64,000 nucleotides of DNA. Origin: Streptomyces cellulosae (GTDB taxonomy: Bacteria; Actinomycetota; Actinomycetes; Streptomycetales; Streptomycetaceae). The DNA is taken from assembly GCF_000721105.1 (NCBI RefSeq), contig NZ_JOEV01000003.1:236101-300100 (forward strand), given 5' to 3'. Position 1 is the first letter of the stretch; the number at the start of each line of letters is the position of its first letter. The notes under the pieces are model-generated. The model made no database searches. It saw nothing but the letters and a program-made list of their open reading frames with translations, and was not told the origin of the DNA. This document shows, piece by piece, positions 18,262 through 27,589 of the stretch. The position numbers and the translations under genes are program-made.

Positions 18262-18569
18262 CGGGCAGCCGTCAGTCTCCTGCGTCCACCAGCCGTACGG
18301 CGCCGCCGGGGGCGGCGGCTCCTCGCCGAGCGCCTCGGGCAGGGGCTGCCGGCCGACTGTTCCACCCCGTCCGGCGTTCCCGGCGCGAGGGCCGTCCACA
18401 TGCGGTCGTACGCGCCGTCGCCGAGCGCCCGCTCGAAGGCGGTCACCGCGTCCAACACCTCGTCGCGCCGCTCGGACGCCGTGTCGCCCGCGCCGAGGGT
18501 GACAGCGAGGAGGACGGCGACGGCCGCGCCGCAGTGGACAGCAGCACACAGCACGCGGACGGCTTCCAC
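18262..18569 (-). pseudogene. Possible small exported protein gene with frameshift
   Basis: From a GTG at 18569 one frame reads VEAVRVLCAAVHCGAAVAVL, a signal-like start. It continues with RRDEVLDAVTAFERALGDGAYDRMWTALAPGTP, which looks like genuine helical protein. Near 18345 the coding character appears to move to another frame (LPEALGEEPPPPAAPYGWWT), after which neither frame meets an early stop. Either the gene carries a frameshift or only the first part is real. A GGGGG stretch precedes the GTG. No family is recognised. Confidence 0.3.
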
Positions 18570-18631
18570 GCCCGCGTTTCCCCCGCCCGGCCGTTCCTGC
18601 CAGGGGCGGTAACCCCGGTTCCGGCACGACC

Positions 18632-18658
18632 CAAGAATTGGAACCAATCCATTTCTTG
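18632..18658. promoter_or_regulatory. Nested inverted repeat (Fur-type operator) upstream of furA
   Basis: CAAGAA (18632-18637) pairs with TTCTTG (18653-18658). Inside it ATTGG (18637-18641) pairs with CCAAT (18644-18648). The element lies 34 bp before the furA start in an AT-rich patch. In Streptomyces, FurA/FurS repressors of catalase-peroxidase genes bind just upstream of their own gene, which this position fits. Confidence 0.55.
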
Positions 18659-18691
18659 AACCGTTCGTGTTTATGAGGGTAGGTTGGCCGC

Positions 18692-21381
<2,690 letters not shown>

Positions 21382-21391
21382 TCGCGTGGGC

Positions 21392-21423
21392 ACGTAGCCA
21401 CGTAGCCATGTAGCCACGTGGCG
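21392..21423. repeat. 8-bp tandem repeat, 4 copies, after katG
   Basis: ACGTAGCC, ACGTAGCC, ATGTAGCC and ACGTGGCG follow each other between the katG stop and the terminator palindrome. Likely slippage in non-coding DNA. Confidence 0.7.
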
Positions 21424-21437
21424 AGTGGTCAGGTAGT

Positions 21438-21479
21438 ACGGCGTCCGGGCCGGCCCTCGAGGGCCGGCCCGGACGCCGT
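21438..21479. terminator. Bidirectional terminator, perfect 42-bp palindrome
   Basis: Two perfect 21-bp arms meet at CTC|GAG with no spacer, rich in GGCCGG. It lies between the convergent katG and encapsulin genes, so it can fold into a very strong hairpin on either transcript. Confidence 0.85.
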
Positions 21480-21513
21480 CGTTCGTACCGGGGTGCCGGG
21501 TTCGTACCTTCCG

Positions 21514-22311
21514 TCACGGCGCGAGTGCCACCACCGCCTCGCCGGTGTGGACCATGAACGTCAGGGTCTCCTCGAAGTAGAGGGTGACGCTGGTGGCGTC
21601 GTGGGACAGGTAACCGATCGACACGTCCTGTCCGAGCCGGAGTTCGAAGTCGCCGCCCCGGCCGGAGAGCAGGAAGGCGCCGTCGATGGCGGGCGCCCAG
21701 ACGATGTCCCCGTCGAGCAGCCCGGCAAGGTGCTTGATGACCGGGTAGCCGTGGTCGGAGGTCTCACTGACGGCGGTGTACGCCTCGGCGCTCAGCGCCA
21801 GCGTGTAGGCGCCGCCCACGCCCGCAAGGCGCAGGGCCGTCACCGCCCGGCTGACGACGTCCGGGTAGTCACGCACCTCGGAGGGCAGGGTCAGCGGCGG
21901 GTTCGAGGAGCTCTGCCGCAGACCGGCGATCCCGGCGGCCGCATAACCTTCGAAGACGGCATGGTCCTCGGCGAACGCGAGCTGCCGCGCCGCGTCCTTC
22001 ACCGGCTGCCAGTCGGCGTCCTTGGCACCGCGGGCGACGTCGTCGGCCTGCCGTCGGTCGATGGTGAACGGGACGCGCAGCTCCACCAGCGGCTGGAAGC
22101 GCCGGGTGTGGGAGACGACGCCGTCCGCGGGCGCCTCGACGGCGTCCAGGTGGCCGGTGCCGACCCCGGCCAGCTCGACGCCGGCCGGTTCGGGAACGTC
22201 GACGATCCGGCGCGCGGCGACATGACGCTTGAAGGTGCGTCGGGCCTCCTCCTCCAGGTCGGCCCACGCGGCGCTCGAGAGGGGCGCCAGTTCACGATGC
22301 AGATTGTTCAT
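21514..22311 (-). CDS. Family 1 encapsulin shell protein
   Basis: 265 aa of the HK97-fold linocin/encapsulin family: MNNLHRELAPLSSAAWADLEEEA at the start, RRIVDVPEPAG and LGQDVSIGYLSHDATSVTLYFEETLTF near the end, both classic. It self-assembles into a protein nanocompartment that encloses a cargo enzyme. Its start overlaps the 3' end of the DyP peroxidase gene by 20 bp, so shell and cargo are made from one transcript. I chose the second ATG (22311) because MNNLHREL is the family N-terminus. Confidence 0.95.
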   Translation of the reverse strand: MNNLHRELAPLSSAAWADLEEEARRTFKRHVAARRIVDVPEPAGVELAGVGTGHLDAVEAPADGVVSHTRRFQPLVELRVPFTIDRRQADDVARGAKDADWQPVKDAARQLAFAEDHAVFEGYAAAGIAGLRQSSSNPPLTLPSEVRDYPDVVSRAVTALRLAGVGGAYTLALSAEAYTAVSETSDHGYPVIKHLAGLLDGDIVWAPAIDGAFLLSGRGGDFELRLGQDVSIGYLSHDATSVTLYFEETLTFMVHTGEAVVALAP

Positions 22312-23401
22312 CGGAAGCACTCCGCTTCATACTGCCGATGCCCAGGGTGGACCCGGGGGACCGGACCTGTCGGTCGGGTGGGATGACGGCCTCGACGGCC
22401 TCGACGGCCTCGACGGCCTCGAGGGTCACGGCCTCCCGCTCCCGGTCCGCACCGGGCGGTTCGGGAAGGTCGTCCAGGAAATCCGCGGTGGGCACGTGGA
22501 ACAGTGAGCCCGTGACCGCAGTGGAGAAGTCCAGGATCCGGTCGTGCGACGCGGACGGTGTCCCAAGGAACATGCGCTCCAGCATCGTCTCCGTCACCGC
22601 GGGTGTACGGGCGTAGCCGATGAAGTAGGTGCCGAACTCGCCCCGGCCGACGGCGCCGAAGGGCATGTTGTCGCGCAGGATCTCGTGTTCCGTGCCGTCC
22701 GGGTCGGTGATGGTGGTCAGGGCGACGTGCGAGTCCGCCGGTTTGACGTCGTCGTCCAGTTCGATGTCGGTCAGTTTCCGCCGGCCGATCACCCGTTCCT
22801 GCTCCTCTGCGGTCAGGGCGTCCCAGGCCCGCATGTCGTGCAGGTACTTCTGCACGACGACGTAGCTGCCACCGGCGAAGTGCGGGTCCTCGTCGCCGAT
22901 CAGCACCGCCGCACTCGCCGCCGCCCCGATGGGGTTCTCCGTGCCGTCCACGAATCCGAGCAGGTCGCGTTCGTCGAAGTACTTGAAGCCGTGCACCTCG
23001 TCCCGCACGGTGACCGCTCCCCGCAACCGGTTCATGATCTCGGCGGCGAGCGCGAAGCACAGGTCGAGCCGAGTGGCCCTGATGTGGAAGAGCAGGTCCG
23101 CCGGTGTCGCCACCGCGCGGTGCACGGGGCCGTTCAGTTCCCGGAAGGGGTGCAGGTGCGCGGGACGCGGTCCGGCGAACAGGCGGTCCCAGGCGTCCGA
23201 GCCGATCCCGGTGACGCAACTGAGCATGCCGTCGGGCTGGGCACGGAAGCCCACGGCCCGTTGCAGGGCGCTCACGTCGGACAGCACACCGCGGGCGGCC
23301 GGCTCGCCCCCGGGGTCGATGGTGACGACCAGGAAGACCGCGGCGCTGGTCAGCGGGGACAGAACCATCTGGGGAACCGGGTCCGGGACGCTTCCGGCCA
23401 T
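22292..23401 (-). CDS. Dye-decolorizing peroxidase, encapsulin cargo
   Basis: 369 aa DyP peroxidase with the haem-pocket motif GFVDGTENP (149-157) and a proximal-side segment about residues 219-232. The C-terminus ends in a flexible linker with repeated EAV units and then STLGIGSMKR (351-360), a clear match to the encapsulin cargo-loading peptide (consensus like GSLGIGSLK). It should therefore be packed inside the shell encoded immediately downstream. Start: ATG at 23401 (MAGSVPDPVPQMV). The EAV linker is coded by 9-bp DNA repeats (22389-22424). Confidence 0.94.
   Translation of the reverse strand: MAGSVPDPVPQMVLSPLTSAAVFLVVTIDPGGEPAARGVLSDVSALQRAVGFRAQPDGMLSCVTGIGSDAWDRLFAGPRPAHLHPFRELNGPVHRAVATPADLLFHIRATRLDLCFALAAEIMNRLRGAVTVRDEVHGFKYFDERDLLGFVDGTENPIGAAASAAVLIGDEDPHFAGGSYVVVQKYLHDMRAWDALTAEEQERVIGRRKLTDIELDDDVKPADSHVALTTITDPDGTEHEILRDNMPFGAVGRGEFGTYFIGYARTPAVTETMLERMFLGTPSASHDRILDFSTAVTGSLFHVPTADFLDDLPEPPGADREREAVTLEAVEAVEAVEAVIPPDRQVRSPGSTLGIGSMKRSASDEQSAS
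22389..22424. repeat. 9-bp tandem repeat in DyP linker
   Basis: Three exact GCCTCGACG units and a fourth with one change encode the EAVEAV linker just before the cargo peptide. The repeat is in frame, so copy-number change only alters linker length. Confidence 0.85.
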
Positions 23402-23564
23402 GGTCACCCCCCTTTCCGACGGTGGTGAACAGGATGCGAGCGGGCCTCCCGGCCGGCCGTCGGTACGGGCTCGCCCGGCCCTTCCGGCCTGTGATTTCAG
23501 CCTCGCACCGGGTCCGGCGACCTGCATCACATGACCGTGCCCGGAACGGAAGGCCTGGGAGGTG

Positions 23565-24094
23565 TCATACGGCCGCCGGGTGCGGGGTCAGCAGGTCGCC
23601 CAGGTCGATGCGGGTCAGGAACTCACGGCGGACCCGGTCGCCGACGTCCGAGACCTCCTCCGACCCGTCGTCGGCCGGGTCGATGTGGACCCGGTAGGGC
23701 CGCTCCCCCTCAGGCAGGGCGACGATGCGGGCGATCTCGTCGGAGACGAGCGAGACGTCCGCGTCTTCGGGAGCCGGCGCCGTGAGCTTCTCGGAGACCT
23801 GCCGCATCAGCCCGGCGCACTTCGTCTCGTACGCCGCCTCGACCGCGCCGTCGGCCGGGTGGCCGGAGTGCGCGAAGTGGCTGGTGCCCCTGGTGAAGGA
23901 GCCGGGGACGACGATCGACGTCTCGCCCCCCAGCGGGCGAGTTCACCGGCGTAGCTGACCGCGAGGGAGTCCATCGCGGCCTTGGCGGCGAAGTACGGGC
24001 TCGGGCAGGGCGGCGTGCCGCCCTTGACGCTGGAGACCCAGATCACCAGACCGAAGCCGCTGGAGGCGCCGGTGATGAGGACGATGTTGCTCAT
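23565..24094 (-). pseudogene. Decayed short-chain dehydrogenase gene
   Basis: The beginning MSNIVLITGASSGFG is an intact SDR nucleotide loop, but it jumps at once to LVIWVSSVKGG, which normally lies about 115-120 residues later. PYFAAKAAMDSLAVSYAGELARWG carries the catalytic YxxxK. At the GGGGGG run near 23927 the frame changes; the other frame reads ETSIVVPGSFTRGTSHFAHSG and leads into the C-terminal RQVSEKLTAPAPEDADVSLV. So there is one internal deletion and one frameshift. An intact SDR follows upstream on the same strand. Confidence 0.8.
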
Positions 24095-24166
24095 GGGAGT
24101 CTCCTTGACCGCGGGGTGGGTCACCGGGAGGAGCGAGGGCCGAGGTCACGGCGGCGCCGGACGGGC

Positions 24167-24904
24167 CTAGGCGACGCCACCGTTGGCGAACAGGATCTGG
24201 CCGTTGATCCAGCGTGCGGGGCCGGCGAGGAAGGCGACGGTCTCGGCGATGTCGTCGGGCGTGCCGAGCCGCTCCAGCGGAGCGGCCTTGGAGAGGTTGT
24301 CGATCGTCGCCTGGTCCTTGCCCTCGAGGAACAACGGCGTGGCGGTGGGGCCGGGAGCCACGGCGTTGACCGTGATGTCCTTGCCGCGCAGCTCGCGGGC
24401 GAGGACGAGGGTCATGGCCTCGACGGCGCCCTTGCTCGCCGCGTAGGCGCCGTAGGTGGGGAACTGCAGGCGGGTGACGGACGTGGAGAAGTTGATCAGC
24501 GCGCCGCCGCCGCGCAGCCGTCGGGCGGCCTGCTGGGAGACGACGAAGGTGCCGCGGATGTTGGTGCGGTGCATGCGGTCCAGGTCGTCCAGGTCGAGGG
24601 TGGCGATCGGCGAGAGGAGCATGATGCCCGCCGTGTTGACGACCACGTCGATCCCGCCGAACTCCGCCTCGACGGCGTCGAAGGCCGCGACCATCGCGTC
24701 CTCGTCGGCGACGTCACCGCCCACGGGGATGGCCGCGCCGCCCTTCGCCGTCACGGCGGCGACCGTCTCATCGGCCCTGGCCATGTTGCCTGCGTAGTGC
24801 ACGGCGACGGCGAAGCCGTCCTGGACGAGACGCTCGATCACGGCTCGGCCGATACCGCCGGTGCCGCCCGTGACGAGCGCGACGCGCGGAGTGGGGTCCG
24901 TCAT
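24167..24904 (-). CDS. SDR family NAD(P)-dependent oxidoreductase
   Basis: 245 aa classical SDR: cofactor loop VTGGTGGIGRAV (about 12-23), NTAGIMLLS, and YGAYAASKGAVEAM with the catalytic Tyr and Lys. The end NGQILFANGGVA matches the usual substrate-loop/C-terminus. The substrate is unknown. It is divergent from a TetR gene; three operator-like sites lie in the 327 bp between them, so TetR-controlled induction by a small molecule is likely. A decayed SDR lies downstream on the same strand. Confidence 0.9.
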   Translation of the reverse strand: MTDPTPRVALVTGGTGGIGRAVIERLVQDGFAVAVHYAGNMARADETVAAVTAKGGAAIPVGGDVADEDAMVAAFDAVEAEFGGIDVVVNTAGIMLLSPIATLDLDDLDRMHRTNIRGTFVVSQQAARRLRGGGALINFSTSVTRLQFPTYGAYAASKGAVEAMTLVLARELRGKDITVNAVAPGPTATPLFLEGKDQATIDNLSKAAPLERLGTPDDIAETVAFLAGPARWINGQILFANGGVA

Positions 24905-25033
24905 GATGACCAGTCCTTCGATCGGTTGGGTGGGAAGTGTTCCGGGAGCGGCCGGGTGAGCGGGAGTGGGATGCGGAAGGCGGGACGTTCACGCGGTGGC
25001 ACCACTCGAACACATCAGCGCTCTCGCTGTTAC

Positions 25034-25093
25034 GTTATCGACGATAACAGCACCTGTGATCGATGACAACAACCTCTTGTGAACGTCGATAAC
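25034..25093. promoter_or_regulatory. Three evenly spaced TetR-type operator sites
   Basis: The 327-bp divergent gap 24905-25231 holds GTTATCGaCGATAAC (25034-25048), a perfect dyad around one base. GTGATCGaTGACAAC (25056-25070) and GTGAACGtCGATAAC (25079-25093) follow. Centres are 22-23 bp apart, about two helical turns. A weaker relative, GTTAACATCGAT, lies at 25217-25228 just before the TetR start. The rest of the gap shows nothing else recognisable. Confidence 0.7.
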
Positions 25094-25231
25094 ACCATGG
25101 TGGGCGAGAGGCGTGAGACCAAGTCTTCGCCGGGCGCACGAGTACCGCCACCGAGTGGGCCGGGAGTCGCGCGCGCCCGCTTCGTCAACACAGCACACCA
25201 CTGCTCACGCGCAACCGTTAACATCGATGCC

Positions 25232-25975
25232 ATGACAGCGAGCGACGCGATCCCGCAGCCGCGCGAGCGCATCCTGCAAGCGGCGGCGGACCTGCTGGCC
25301 CACGGCGGGCGCGAGGCGGTCTCCACCCGGTCCGTCAGCGCGGCCGCGGGCGTCCAGGCTCAGACCATCTACCGGCACTTCGGCGACATGAAGGGACTGC
25401 TCGACGAGGTCGCGCGGCAGGGCTACGCGGCCTATCTCGCCGACAAACAGGCCAACCTCACGTCCGGGGACCCGGTCGAGCAGCTGCGTCACGGCTGGGA
25501 CCTGCACGTGGCCTTCGGCCTCACCAACCCCGCCCTGTACCGGCTCCTCTACACCGACCCGCACCCAGGCGAGGGCGCCGCGGTCATGGGCGAGGCGTAC
25601 GACATCCTCGTACGGCTCGTCACCCGGGTCGCCGAGGCGGGCCGGCTGCGCATGGGTGTCGAGGCCGCGGCGGTGATGATCCACGCCACGAGCATCGGCG
25701 TGACGGTCACACTGATCAGCGCCGACGCCGCCGGCCGGCTCTCCGACCACGAGGGGCTGTCGGAGAACACCCGCGATGCCGTCCTCGCGGCGCTGGTCAC
25801 CGACGAGGAGCAGGCCGCGGCCGGGGACACGCGCGCAGCGGTCGGCGTCCGGCACGCCGTGGCCCTGAAGGCCCTCCTCGGCGAGGAAGCCCTGCCGTTC
25901 ACCGCGGGCGAGCAGGCCCTGCTGACCGAATGGCTGACCCGCCTCGTCACCCCGGCGGCGCCCGCCAGCCGGTAG
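25232..25975 (+). CDS. TetR/AcrR family transcriptional regulator
   Basis: 247 aa. The N-terminal helix-turn-helix reads RERILQAAADLLAHGGREAV and VSAAAGVQAQTIYRHFGDMKGLL, a standard TetR DNA-binding domain. A helical ligand-binding domain follows. The start at 25232 (MTASDAIPQPRERIL) fits the family; the frame is open further upstream but that DNA carries the operators. It probably represses itself and the divergent SDR gene. Confidence 0.9.
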   Translation: MTASDAIPQPRERILQAAADLLAHGGREAVSTRSVSAAAGVQAQTIYRHFGDMKGLLDEVARQGYAAYLADKQANLTSGDPVEQLRHGWDLHVAFGLTNPALYRLLYTDPHPGEGAAVMGEAYDILVRLVTRVAEAGRLRMGVEAAAVMIHATSIGVTVTLISADAAGRLSDHEGLSENTRDAVLAALVTDEEQAAAGDTRAAVGVRHAVALKALLGEEALPFTAGEQALLTEWLTRLVTPAAPASR

Positions 25976-26176
25976 CTCCGTCATGCGGTACGCCCGGTCG
26001 CAAGGCGCGACGCCGGCATCCGGACCGAGTGACGGCCCGTCGGCTGCCGGACCGGACGGGGAGCCGTGGCCGTACGGCTGGCGGTACCGGCCTACGGCCC
26101 AGACGCCCCGTGGTGTGGCCAACCATCGGTCTCGGCGGTCACCGGTGGCGCCCGACGCCTCGGCAGTTCACAGAAC

Positions 26177-26248
26177 TTCCCGGTAGTTTTTTCGGTAGGT
26201 CACATTAGCTCCCGGTAGATCCTGACAGTTCCGGATACTTCCCGATAG
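26177..26248 (+). promoter_or_regulatory. Cluster of CCCGGTAG-like direct repeats upstream of mini-dnaK
   Basis: The 303 bp between the TetR gene and mini-dnaK contain five related elements on the plus strand. These are TTCCCGGTAG (26177), TTTTCGGTAG (26189), CTCCCGGTAG (26209), TTCCGGATA (26229) and TTCCCGATAG (26239). CGG/CGA cores start at 26181, 26193, 26213, 26232 and 26243, giving steps of 12, 20, 19 and 11. This differs from the inverted HspR/HAIR element normally found at Streptomyces dnaK. Regulator unknown. I see nothing in 25976-26176. Confidence 0.5.
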
Positions 26249-26278
26249 ATCCCGCACCGCGTGAGGAGGGAGAACCAG

Positions 26279-27052
26279 ATGGCTCGCTCGGTCGGTATCG
26301 ACCTCAGCACGACGAACTCGGTGGTCTCGGTCCTTGAGGGCGGCGAGCCCGGAGTCATCACCAACACGGAAGGCGCGCGGACCACCCCGTCGGTCGTGGC
26401 GTTCGCCAAGAACGGTGAGGTGCTCGTCGGCGAGGTCGCGAAACGGCAGGCCGTGACGAACGTCGAGCGCACCGTCCGCTTCGTGAAGCGGCACATCGAG
26501 GACCACGGCTGGCGGTTCCCGGAGAGCGGAAGCATCGACGGCAAGCGGTACACCGCCCAGAAGATCTCCGCGCGCGCACTGCAGAAGCTGAAGCGGGACG
26601 CGGAGGCGTACCTGGGCGAGGACGTCACCGACGCGGTGTTCACCGTGCCGGCGTACTTCGACGACACTCAGCGGCAGGCGATCAAGGAGTCCGGTGAGGT
26701 CGCGGGACTGAACGTCCTGCGGATCATCAACGAGCCCACGGCCGCGGACCGCAGACGGCGCGAGGTGGCAGAGACACGCAAGCAGGCCGAACAGCTCGTC
26801 CACCTGACCGAGGAGATCAGCGCGGACAACCAGGACAGGATGCCCGCGGAGGCGAGGAACGGGACGGGGACGGCGCCAGCCGATCTGAAGACGCGGCTGA
26901 AGGACGAGAGCGCGGACGCGGCGTCGCTACGGCAGGCCATGGACCGTGCGGCGCAGGCGGCTCAGAAGATCGGCACGGCGCTGTACGAGCAGGCCGGTGG
27001 AGGGGTCGTGGACGCCGAGATCGTCGACGACGACCGGCCGGAGGCGGACTGA
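26279..27052 (+). CDS. DnaK-like protein with large internal deletion (mini-DnaK)
   Basis: 257 aa against about 620 for DnaK. Residues 1-156 are an almost intact lobe I of the Hsp70 ATPase, from [19 protein letters not shown] to [13 protein letters not shown]. The next residues, [20 protein letters not shown], belong to the C-terminal helical lid, and the end [13 protein letters not shown] is the usual DnaK tail. Lobe II, the interdomain linker and the substrate-binding beta-sandwich are absent, about 350-370 residues. The deletion is in frame and the rest is free of stops. ATP hydrolysis and normal substrate binding look impossible. RBS GAGGAGGGAG. A grpE gene follows 2 bp later. Confidence 0.85.
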   Translation: MARSVGIDLSTTNSVVSVLEGGEPGVITNTEGARTTPSVVAFAKNGEVLVGEVAKRQAVTNVERTVRFVKRHIEDHGWRFPESGSIDGKRYTAQKISARALQKLKRDAEAYLGEDVTDAVFTVPAYFDDTQRQAIKESGEVAGLNVLRIINEPTAADRRRREVAETRKQAEQLVHLTEEISADNQDRMPAEARNGTGTAPADLKTRLKDESADAASLRQAMDRAAQAAQKIGTALYEQAGGGVVDAEIVDDDRPEAD

Positions 27053-27054
27053 CC

Positions 27055-27564
27055 ATGGAAAAGGGCCGACCGCACACGGAGGACACCGAGTTGCAGAGCC
27101 TGCTGGATGAGCGCACGGCGGATCTCCAGCGGGTGAAGGCCGAGTACGACAACTACCGCAAGCGGGTACGGCGGGACCGGCTGGCCGTACGCGAGATCGC
27201 GGTGACCAACGTGCTGACCGCCCTGCTGCCCGTACTGGACGCCGTCGACCGCGCGTACGAGCACGAGCCGATGACGCCGGGGCTGAAGGACATCATCAGC
27301 ACCCTGGAGACCCAGCTCGCCGGGCTCGGGATGCAGGCGTTCGGCGAGGAGGGAGAGGTCTTCGACCCCACCCGGCACGAAGCTCTCACCCACCACCTCG
27401 ACGCCACGTCCCGCCGCCTGACCTGCACCAAGGTGCTGCGTACCGGATACCGGCTCGGTGACCGTCTGCTGCGTCCGGCCCACGTGGAAGTCACCGGGCC
27501 GCCTCCGGCCGACGGGCAGCCGGAGGGCCCGGCCCGGCCCGAAGACGATCAGGAGCCGGGCTGA
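27055..27564 (+). CDS. grpE: GrpE family nucleotide exchange factor
   Basis: 169 aa. It has the N-terminal coiled coil (LQSLLDERTADLQRVKAEYDNYRKRVRRD in part) and the four-helix/beta-wing region VLTALLPVLDAVDRAYEHEP. VFDPTRHEALTH and the VLRTGYRLGDRLLRPAHVEV wing are also present, the normal GrpE signature. Length is normal for GrpE without the long acidic N-terminus. GrpE exchanges ADP on DnaK. Its only local partner lacks lobe II, which GrpE normally grips, so it may act on another DnaK in the cell. Starts 2 bp after the mini-dnaK stop. Confidence 0.9.
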   Translation: MEKGRPHTEDTELQSLLDERTADLQRVKAEYDNYRKRVRRDRLAVREIAVTNVLTALLPVLDAVDRAYEHEPMTPGLKDIISTLETQLAGLGMQAFGEEGEVFDPTRHEALTHHLDATSRRLTCTKVLRTGYRLGDRLLRPAHVEVTGPPPADGQPEGPARPEDDQEPG

Positions 27565-27589
27565 AGCACACGGGACCGGATGCCCACCG

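Noticed and set aside
26279..27052. Normal dnaK
   Set aside because: Only lobe I and the lid are present; about 350-370 residues are missing.
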